This document shows, in pieces, positions 1 to 6,423 of a DNA stretch of 6,423 nt. The position numbers and the translations under genes were made by a program. The notes under the pieces are model-generated. The model did not search any database. It had not been told where the DNA came from and saw nothing but the letters and a program-made list of their open reading frames with translations. Each line of letters opens with the position of its first letter. Positions within the stretch are counted from its first letter, which is position 1. Origin of the DNA: Campylobacteraceae bacterium (GTDB lineage Bacteria > Campylobacterota > Campylobacteria > Campylobacterales > Sulfurovaceae); contig JALWZK010000147.1 of assembly GCA_027002665.1 (NCBI GenBank), forward strand, positions 1 through 6,423, written 5' to 3'.

Positions 1-1
1 G

Positions 2-691
2 GATAAGATAGAAGATTTTAAAAGATTTAAATCTTTAATTGAGAGAAGGGCAGATTTTGAGCCTTATGAGTATATTGTTCATAGAGTTAGTTTTTATGAT
101 ATAGAGCTATATATAGATAAGGGTGTATTAATTCCAAGACCGGAGACAGAGATTTTAATAGATTTAGTAGCCGATATTATAGAGAGAGAGAAAATTACAT
201 CTATTTGTGAGATTGGAGTTGGAAGTGGAGCTATCTCTATAGTCTTAGTTAGAAAATTCCCAAATTTAAAAGTGATAGCCACAGATATATCTGATAAGGC
301 TATTGAGGTGGCATCTATAAATATAGAGAGATTTAATCTAAAGGGTAGAGTAGAGCTTATAAAATCAAATCTGCTTGATGAGGTGAGTAGAGATGTAGAG
401 CTTGTAGTGAGCAATCCTCCATATATTGCAAATGGTTTTAAGTTAGATAAGAATATTATTAGATATGAACCCAAAGAGGCACTATTTGGTGGAGTTATTG
501 GAGATGAACTATTGAAAGAGATAGTCATAGATGTCCAGAATAGGAATATTAAATATCTAAGTTGTGAAATGGGATATGACCAGAGAGCATCGATGGAGAA
601 ATTTTTTCAGCAAAATGGGATAAAATCTTATAGTTTTTATCAAGATTTAGCGGGATTTGATAGGGGATTTATTGTAAACTTTAGCAAATAG
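2..691 (+). CDS. prmC: Peptide chain release factor N5-glutamine methyltransferase PrmC (5'-truncated by window edge)
   Basis: PrmC (HemK) uses S-adenosylmethionine to methylate the glutamine of the GGQ motif of release factors RF1 and RF2 in the cytoplasm, which improves translation termination. The frame is open from the first bases and ends at a TAG, giving 229 visible residues; the family is usually about 275-285 aa, so some 45-50 residues of the N-terminal helical domain lie outside the window. Visible marks, in fragment numbering: the conserved EPYEYI stretch near residues 20-25 where N-terminal domain and linker meet, the family signature IPRPETE at 44-50, the SAM-binding glycine loop EIGVGSGA at 70-77, and the catalytic/substrate-binding NPPYI at 138-142. 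The ATG at 272 is internal, because both IPRPETE and the SAM loop lie upstream of it in the same frame. The gene converges on atpC with a 20-base gap. NPPY occurs in other amino-methyltransferases, but the combination with PRPETE is specific to PrmC. Confidence 0.95.
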   Translation, partial: DKIEDFKRFKSLIERRADFEPYEYIVHRVSFYDIELYIDKGVLIPRPETEILIDLVADIIEREKITSICEIGVGSGAISIVLVRKFPNLKVIATDISDKAIEVASINIERFNLKGRVELIKSNLLDEVSRDVELVVSNPPYIANGFKLDKNIIRYEPKEALFGGVIGDELLKEIVIDVQNRNIKYLSCEMGYDQRASMEKFFQQNGIKSYSFYQDLAGFDRGFIVNFSK

Positions 692-713
692 GTAACTTAA
701 AAAGTCACCTATT
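687..713. terminator. Candidate bidirectional hairpin terminator between prmC and atpC
   Basis: An inverted repeat pairs AATAGGTAACT (687-697) with AGTCACCTATT (703-713) around a five-base, A-rich loop. Eleven positions pair apart from one A/C mismatch on the + strand; in the minus-strand transcript the same position is a G-U wobble, so the stem is better for the atp operon. The stem includes the last bases of prmC's TAG stop and part of atpC's TAA stop. Neither side is followed by a long T-run: after the stem the minus strand has only ATTTGC-like sequence and the + strand has ATTAAAG. The position between two converging genes supports termination. The weak U-tract is the main reason for doubt. 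Confidence 0.5.
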
Positions 714-1098
714 AAAGACCTTTAGCAATATGTTCTACTTTACTCATTGCTGCAGCAATAGCCATATTGGAGTCACCTGCTTTTTGAAGTAACTCTTTTG
801 CTTCAGCAATAGCCTTAGCAAGATTACTATCATCTCCACTAAGGGCAACTGCACCATTAACTATACATAGAGTCTTCTCCTCTTCAACCTTTACATAGCC
901 ACTATCAATAGCTACAGATACCTCTCTATTATCTTTTGTATCAATGACAATAACTCCTGCATCTAATAGGGATAGAAGTGTGGAGTGTTTTGGAAGAACT
1001 CCAAATTCGCCTTCACTACCGGGTAGTGTAACCTGTTTTACCTCATCATCAAAAATGACACCATCGGGTGTCACAATTTCAAGTTTCATGAGTTCCAT
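712..1098 (-). CDS. atpC: F1F0 ATP synthase epsilon subunit
   Basis: The epsilon subunit binds the foot of the gamma subunit in the F1 central stalk, couples rotation to the c ring, and in many bacteria inhibits ATP hydrolysis through its C-terminal helices. The 128 aa product has the usual length. Residues 4-85 form the N-terminal beta-sandwich, with the conserved opening KLEIVTPDG (5-13) and the LPGSEGEFGVLPKH stretch (25-38). Residues about 91-128 are alanine- and lysine-rich and suit the helical hairpin; its second helix looks short. I see no I/LDxxRA ATP-binding motif of the Bacillus type in this tail. The start at 1098 is chosen because AAGGAG (1106-1111) lies seven bases upstream; the next ATG, three codons in, is badly spaced. 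It is the last gene of the operon, 17 bases after atpD, and converges on prmC. Confidence 0.97.
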   Translation of the reverse strand: MELMKLEIVTPDGVIFDDEVKQVTLPGSEGEFGVLPKHSTLLSLLDAGVIVIDTKDNREVSVAIDSGYVKVEEEKTLCIVNGAVALSGDDSNLAKAIAEAKELLQKAGDSNMAIAAAMSKVEHIAKGL

Positions 1099-1115
1099 AA
1101 TTAAACTCCTTCCAC

Positions 1116-2540
<1,425 letters not shown>

Positions 2541-3419
2541 TTATTTCAATGATTCCATACCACTGATAATCTCAATCAACTCAGTAGTAATTGCCTCTTG
2601 TCTTGCTTTATTAAATTTAATTGTAAGTTTCTTTACCATCTCACCTGCATTATTAGTAGCCGAATCCATCGCTTGCATTCTGGCACTATGTTCGGCAGCG
2701 AGTGAGTTAAGTAGTGCATAATAGATTGTATAATCGATATATTTCTTAATTAATGTATCTATTAAGGTATCGTCATCATCCGGCTCTACCTCCAACTCCG
2801 ACATAGATACACTCTTCAATTCAATAGTGGAGCTATCAACCGGTAATATCTGTTGCTCTACTATCTCTTGAGTTATCATATTGACATATCCATTATGAAT
2901 TAAGATAATCTTATCTGTCTTCCCATTAATATAATCCTCTACAAGTGTAGATATAAACTTACTTGCTCTATCATAATCAGGAGAGGCACTTAAATCCTCT
3001 ATCTGATTAATCATATCTATCTTATTATATTTAAAGAAAGCTATACCCTTTTTACCGATACCACTCAATCTAATAGTTGCACCTGAATACTCTTTTCTAA
3101 CTCTATTTACCGCTTTAATTGTCTGATAGTTAAATGCACCACATAGACCTTTATCAGCAGTTATAAATATAATATCAACCACTTTTGGGTTTGGATTCTC
3201 ATGGAAAAATATATTGTCAATTCCACCACTACTCTTACTTATCTTTTGAGCTATCTCATTTATAAGCTCAGTCAATTTCTTTGCATAGATCTTAGAGCGT
3301 TTTGCAACCTCTTCTGCCCTTTTGAGCTTAGCTGATGAGACAAGTTTCATAGCACGAGTGGTCTTTTGAGTTCCCTTAACGCTTGAAATTTTTCTCTTTA
3401 TCTCTTTTAAATTAGCCAT
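2541..3419 (-). CDS. atpG: F1F0 ATP synthase gamma subunit
   Basis: Gamma is the rotating central shaft of F1: its N- and C-terminal helices form a coiled coil inside the alpha3beta3 ring and its globular middle sits on the c ring with epsilon. The 292 aa product is normal length. The N-terminal helix is strongly conserved (NLKEIKRKISSVKGTQKTT, 3-21, then AMKLVSSAKL, 23-32). The Rossmann-like middle has the family stretch ITADKGLCGAFN (86-97). The C-terminal helix includes EHSARMQAMDSATNNA (243-258) and ends at the protein's last residues. A short acidic run, DDDD at 214-217, lies in the variable segment before the C-terminal helix. The start at 3419 has AGGA (3427-3430) seven bases upstream, overlapping the TAG of atpA; the gap to atpA is nine bases, which suggests translational coupling. 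Confidence 0.98.
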   Translation of the reverse strand: MANLKEIKRKISSVKGTQKTTRAMKLVSSAKLKRAEEVAKRSKIYAKKLTELINEIAQKISKSSGGIDNIFFHENPNPKVVDIIFITADKGLCGAFNYQTIKAVNRVRKEYSGATIRLSGIGKKGIAFFKYNKIDMINQIEDLSASPDYDRASKFISTLVEDYINGKTDKIILIHNGYVNMITQEIVEQQILPVDSSTIELKSVSMSELEVEPDDDDTLIDTLIKKYIDYTIYYALLNSLAAEHSARMQAMDSATNNAGEMVKKLTIKFNKARQEAITTELIEIISGMESLK

Positions 3420-3428
3420 TTTCTAATC

Positions 3429-4943
3429 CTACTCTGCAAAGGATTCACTAAAATCATTAAGTGCTTCTATTAACTTAGCTTCAGTCTCATCTGTAATTTT
3501 CTTCTCTTCTCTAATGGTATCCAATATATCAGAGTGTTTTGCATCCATATATGCCATTAACTCCGCTTCAAACTTAGTTACGCTTGATACAGAAATTTTG
3601 TCAAGATAACCTTTATTCCCTGCAAAAATCATTACAACTTGCTTCTCTACCGGAATAGGGGAGTATGGTGGTTGTTTAAGAACCTCTACCATTCTGGCAC
3701 CTCTCTCAAGTTTAGCTCTACTATGCTCATCAAGGTCACTCGCAAACTGTGCAAATGCCTGTAACTCTCTAAATGATGCCAAATCTAATCTAAGAGTTCC
3801 TGCTACCTGCTTAGTTGCTTTAATCTGTGCAGAACCACCAACTCTTGATACAGATAGTCCAACATTAATCGCTGGACGGATACCAGAGTTAAATAGGTCA
3901 GTCTCTAAGAAGATTTGTCCATCTGTAATAGAGATAACATTTGTTGGAATATAAGCAGCAACATCTCCCGCCTGTGTCTCAATAATTGGGAATGCTGTAA
4001 TTGAACCTGCCCCATTCTCATCACTAAGCTTAGCAGCTCTCTCAAGTAGTCTTGAGTGGAGATAGAATACATCTCCCGGATATGCCTCTCTACCCGGAGG
4101 TCTTCTCAAGATAAGTGACATCTCTCTATATGCTACTGCATGTTTAGATAAATCATCATAGAATATAACGGCATGTCTTCCACTATACATATAGTGTTCT
4201 GCAATAGTAACACCAGCATAAGGGGCTAAGAATTGGAAAGCGGATGAGTTAGCCGCAGATGCACTAACTACAATTGTATAGTCCATAGCACCCGCCTCTT
4301 CCAATTTTTTGACAAGAGATGCTATAGTTGATTGTTTCTGTCCAATTGCTACATATATACAGATAACACCATTTCCTTTCTGGTTGATAATTGTATCAAT
4401 TGCAAGAGTTGTCTTACCAGTCTGTCTATCTCCAATAATAAGCTCTCTCTGACCTCTTCCAACCGGCACAAGTGCATCAATCGCTTTAATACCGGTTTGG
4501 AGTGGCTCATGAACCGATTTTCGAGCCATAATCCCCGGAGCTTTTGTCTCAAGAAGTCTGGTCTCTTTAATATCGATTGCCCCTTTACCATCAACCGGCT
4601 CCCCAAGTGGATTAACCACTCTTCCTAACATCTCATCGCCAACAGGAATACTGAGGAGTTTACCGGTTCTCTTAACACTCATACCCTCAACTATCCCTTC
4701 CATAGAGCCGAGAATAACTATACCGACATTGGCCTCTTCAAGGTTGAGAACCATACCCTTAGTGCCATTCTCAAACTCTACAACCTCACCAGCCATAACA
4801 CTATTTAGACCATATACAGAGGTAATACCATCTGCAACACCTACCACTTTACCAACTTCATTAATGTCCACACTTATCTCGAAATTCTCAATTCTCTCTT
4901 TAATTATTGAGCTGATTTCGTCTGCTTTTAATTTGTTTGCCAC
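3429..4943 (-). CDS. atpA: F1F0 ATP synthase alpha subunit (GTG start)
   Basis: Alpha alternates with beta in the F1 hexamer, binds nucleotide without hydrolysing it, and supplies the arginine finger to the neighbouring beta site. I place the start at a GTG (4943-4941), giving 504 aa. It has AAGGAG (4949-4954) five bases upstream, and its protein begins [11 protein letters not shown], close to the remembered short N-terminus of Campylobacter alpha. The in-frame ATG five codons earlier (4958) has no Shine-Dalgarno and overlaps the AAGGAG region. In GTG numbering: N-terminal beta-barrel about 20-90, Walker A GDRQTGKT (171-178), Walker B IFYDD ending at 264, and the arginine finger in SVSRVGG at Arg367. 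The GDRQTGKT P-loop and lack of DELSEED distinguish alpha from beta. The gene starts 21 bases after atpH and ends nine bases before atpG. Confidence 0.98.
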   Translation of the reverse strand: MANKLKADEISSIIKERIENFEISVDINEVGKVVGVADGITSVYGLNSVMAGEVVEFENGTKGMVLNLEEANVGIVILGSMEGIVEGMSVKRTGKLLSIPVGDEMLGRVVNPLGEPVDGKGAIDIKETRLLETKAPGIMARKSVHEPLQTGIKAIDALVPVGRGQRELIIGDRQTGKTTLAIDTIINQKGNGVICIYVAIGQKQSTIASLVKKLEEAGAMDYTIVVSASAANSSAFQFLAPYAGVTIAEHYMYSGRHAVIFYDDLSKHAVAYREMSLILRRPPGREAYPGDVFYLHSRLLERAAKLSDENGAGSITAFPIIETQAGDVAAYIPTNVISITDGQIFLETDLFNSGIRPAINVGLSVSRVGGSAQIKATKQVAGTLRLDLASFRELQAFAQFASDLDEHSRAKLERGARMVEVLKQPPYSPIPVEKQVVMIFAGNKGYLDKISVSSVTKFEAELMAYMDAKHSDILDTIREEKKITDETEAKLIEALNDFSESFAE

Positions 4944-4948
4944 TGCAA

Positions 4949-4954
4949 CTCCTT
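4949..4954 (-). promoter_or_regulatory. Shine-Dalgarno that sets the atpA start
   Basis: The minus strand reads AAGGAG here, followed by TTGCA and then GTG (4943-4941). The ATG at 4958-4956 that would extend the frame lies just upstream of this motif and is preceded by AT-rich sequence with no purine-rich box. The spacing favours GTG initiation. Confidence 0.75.
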
Positions 4955-4964
4955 CCATTTAGAT

Positions 4965-5498
4965 TTATAGCGATTTTGTAATAAAATCAATTAACTGTTC
5001 TTTAACTCTCTGCTTAGAGAAGTTTACCTCAATACCCAAATCATCAACTACTACTCTTATTCCATCTAAATTACTCTTCTCGGTTTGAGTCAATTTGATA
5101 GTTGAACCTGTATATCTCTTAAGTGACTCCTCCAATTTTTTAATTTCGTTACTATCTAATTTGTTACTGGAGGTGACAATACCACTATACTCATTGCTCT
5201 CTTTTTGTAACTCTCTATTTAAATTTCTAACAATAGCGGGAATTAGATTTAATCTTCCATTTTCACCCAAAATCTTAATAAAGTTAATTAGAAGAGTTTC
5301 ACTATCTTTTAATCCATCTAAGATAAAGGCTACTTTCTTATCTGATGGTATAAGAGGAGAATTTATCTTGTTGGATATACTCTCATTCTCAAATAGTGAG
5401 GCTATAGAGTTTAAAACTTGACTGTATCTAATCTTATCTTCCGGTGATATAACCTCCAATAGAGCCTTAACATATCTTTTTGCTATTAACTCTTCCAT
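4965..5498 (-). CDS. atpH: F1F0 ATP synthase delta subunit
   Basis: Delta (the OSCP equivalent) caps the F1 hexamer and ties it to the b/b' peripheral stalk, so that the hexamer does not turn with gamma. The 177 aa product is the usual length. Its N-terminal helical bundle opens with the conserved ELIAKRYVKALLE (3-15) and contains a stretch around NFIKILGENGRLNLIP (72-87) that matches the family's conserved FL..L..N.R...I pattern. The C-terminal domain ends with GIRVVVDDLGIEVNFS (146-161) and a final helix, the Campylobacterota form of the otherwise variable delta tail. The ATG abuts the atpF stop directly (TAGATG), and its Shine-Dalgarno AAGGTGG (5504-5510) lies inside the last codons of atpF, indicating coupled translation. 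The weakly conserved sequence is normal for delta. Confidence 0.95.
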   Translation of the reverse strand: MEELIAKRYVKALLEVISPEDKIRYSQVLNSIASLFENESISNKINSPLIPSDKKVAFILDGLKDSETLLINFIKILGENGRLNLIPAIVRNLNRELQKESNEYSGIVTSSNKLDSNEIKKLEESLKRYTGSTIKLTQTEKSNLDGIRVVVDDLGIEVNFSKQRVKEQLIDFITKSL

Positions 5499-6035
5499 CT
5501 ATGCCACCTTTCTGGAGATTAAAGATACAACCTTAGAGTTGTCTATACCAATATCACTACTATCAATGCCATCTTCTAAGAGTTTTTTGATTGTAGCTCT
5601 TACCATTTTATTCTTCTCTACAACCATCTTATCTTCCAACTGTCTCTCTAATGCAAGTAATACCTCTTCATTTTTTCTATTAATATTTTCAGTTAGAATT
5701 ATACTCTCCTCTTTAGCATCGGCAATTATCTCTTTCGCCTTCTCTTGACTCCTATCGAGATACTCCTCTGCCAATTTAGCCTCTTTTTTAGACTCTTCAA
5801 GTTTCATATTTATCTCTTTAATCTGATTTGCTATATCTTCACTTCTATTTTTAAAGAAATCTTTAATTGGATTTGCTACAAGATAGTATATAAGTCCTGC
5901 AAAAATCGAAAAATTTAAGACTCTATAGAAAAAATCAGAGTTACTCATACTAATATCGTGATGTTCACTCCCACTTGCTACTGCCAATATAGGTAGCATA
6001 AAAGCAACAACTAACGCAATTCTACTTAACTTCAT
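5499..6035 (-). CDS. atpF: F1F0 ATP synthase b subunit with signal-peptide-like N-terminus
   Basis: Subunit b anchors the peripheral stalk in the cytoplasmic membrane and reaches up to delta. The 178 aa product has two hydrophobic stretches. Residues 1-20 resemble a signal peptide: MKLSR, a hydrophobic core, then AVA before SGSEHH, a good signal peptidase I site after Ala20. Residues about 36-55 (FYRVLNFSIFAGLIYYLVA) form the membrane anchor, followed by NPIKDFFKNR at 55-64. The rest, about 65-178, is charged, mostly helical and coiled-coil-like, as expected of the stalk. A cleavable leader would leave the mature N-terminus in the periplasm, matching b topology; a similar leader is remembered in the Helicobacter protein. 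AGGAGG (6043-6048) lies seven bases before the ATG. The gene starts 19 bases after atpF' and its stop touches atpH's start. Confidence 0.95.
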   Translation of the reverse strand: MKLSRIALVVAFMLPILAVASGSEHHDISMSNSDFFYRVLNFSIFAGLIYYLVANPIKDFFKNRSEDIANQIKEINMKLEESKKEAKLAEEYLDRSQEKAKEIIADAKEESIILTENINRKNEEVLLALERQLEDKMVVEKNKMVRATIKKLLEDGIDSSDIGIDNSKVVSLISRKVA

Positions 6036-6054
6036 TCTATATCCTCCTCTCTCT

Positions 6055-6423
6055 TTATAGACTATTGACTTTAGCTTTGAGAGTCTCTTTGAAAAGAGGT
6101 AACTTCTCAGAGATAGATTTCTCTAACTCAGCTCTACTATTTTTGAGTTCATCTAAAAAAGCTTGATATTTACTATCTAACTCTTTAATTTTGCTCTCAA
6201 TTTTACTCTCTGCCAAAGCTTTAGCCTCATTTACAGCCTTTTCTCTAATAGCATTTGCCTCTGCTTTAGCCTCTGCCAAAATGGCATCAGCCTTAGCATG
6301 TAACTCATAACTATCCCCTGTCATCTCCTTAACACTCTTTAAATCATTTGCAATAGAGTTATCTCTATCGTCCATAAACTTTAACATAGGTTTATAGAGT
6401 ATATTATTTAATAAATAAAGAAG
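6055..6423 (-). CDS. atpF': F1F0 ATP synthase b' subunit (5'-truncated by window edge)
   Basis: This is the second, diverged b-type subunit, which pairs with AtpF to form a heterodimeric peripheral stalk, as in Campylobacterota, cyanobacteria and plastids. The frame is open to the right edge and gives 122 visible residues ending at a TAA. The first visible residues, LLYLLNNILYKP, are the end of the membrane anchor and its cytoplasmic exit, followed by the family stretch LKFMDDRDNSI (14-24). After that comes an alanine-, lysine- and glutamate-rich coiled coil (AILAEAKAEANAIREKA about 47-63, then AKALAESKIESKIKELDSK) with no further membrane segment. The ATG at 6387 is internal: conserved b' sequence continues upstream in frame, no Shine-Dalgarno precedes that ATG, and starting there would remove the anchor. 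About 20 N-terminal residues are probably missing. Distinguished from AtpF by its shorter tail and its position first in the cluster. Confidence 0.93.
   Translation of the reverse strand, partial: LLYLLNNILYKPMLKFMDDRDNSIANDLKSVKEMTGDSYELHAKADAILAEAKAEANAIREKAVNEAKALAESKIESKIKELDSKYQAFLDELKNSRAELEKSISEKLPLFKETLKAKVNSL

Noticed and set aside
94..528. Minus-strand open frame of 144 codons opposite prmC
   Set aside because: It is antisense to a clearly recognised methyltransferase, is serine/isoleucine/leucine-rich as expected from reading AT- and purine-rich coding DNA backwards, and matches no family I know.
2639..2655. A possible acidic or unusual insertion region in the F1 subunits suggesting an atypical ATPase (N-ATPase or similar)
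   Set aside because: Delta, gamma and epsilon are all present with standard lengths and motifs, and the gene order is that of the normal Campylobacterota F-type enzyme; the only oddity, DDDD in gamma, is in a variable segment.
4332..4628. Open frames of 85-98 codons inside atpA on both strands
   Set aside because: They lie wholly within the P-loop-encoding part of atpA in other frames, have no convincing ribosome binding site that I can see, and their composition follows that of the host gene.
5095..5421. Plus-strand open frame of 108 codons opposite atpH
   Set aside because: Antisense shadow; hydrophobic leucine/serine-rich content is what reverse reading of a lysine/glutamate-rich helical gene gives.
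6385..6387. ATG as the start of atpF'
   Set aside because: Twelve upstream codons remain open to the window edge and encode the conserved NNILYKP segment of b', so the gene begins outside the window.

Overview
The window is ordinary core-genome DNA from an AT-rich bacterium, most likely a member of the Campylobacterota (formerly Epsilonproteobacteria). Three things point there: the ATP synthase gene order b'-b-delta-alpha-gamma-beta-epsilon with no a- or c-subunit gene in the visible part; a b subunit (AtpF) that starts with a signal-peptide-like segment before its membrane anchor; and close agreement of AtpA, AtpG and AtpD with remembered Campylobacter/Helicobacter sequences. I cannot name the genus with confidence.

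Layout: from the left edge to 691 (+ strand) lies the 3' part of prmC, the release-factor glutamine methyltransferase, whose first ~45-50 codons are outside the window. From 712 to the right edge (- strand) runs a tightly packed ATP synthase operon, transcribed right to left: atpF' (b', cut by the right edge), atpF (b), atpH (delta), atpA (alpha), atpG (gamma), atpD (beta), atpC (epsilon). Gaps between genes are 0-21 bases and each start has a Shine-Dalgarno sequence, so this is one transcriptional unit whose promoter lies beyond the right edge. prmC and atpC converge. A 27-base inverted repeat overlaps both stop codons and may serve as a shared terminator.

Function: the seven atp genes encode the complete F1 sector (alpha, beta, gamma, delta, epsilon) and the peripheral stalk (b, b'). 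The proton channel (a subunit and c ring) must be encoded elsewhere, as is usual in this phylum. PrmC acts separately, in translation termination.

No gene-free stretch exceeds about 20 bases. I found no RNA genes, mobile elements, CRISPR arrays or novel defence or biosynthetic system. The points worth a second look are a marked lack of certain 4-base palindromes (one GATC, no GTAC, no ACGT found by eye) with an excess of CCGG, a likely GTG start for atpA, an ATGTAATG start-stop overlap before atpD, and prmC instead of exb/tol genes after atpC.
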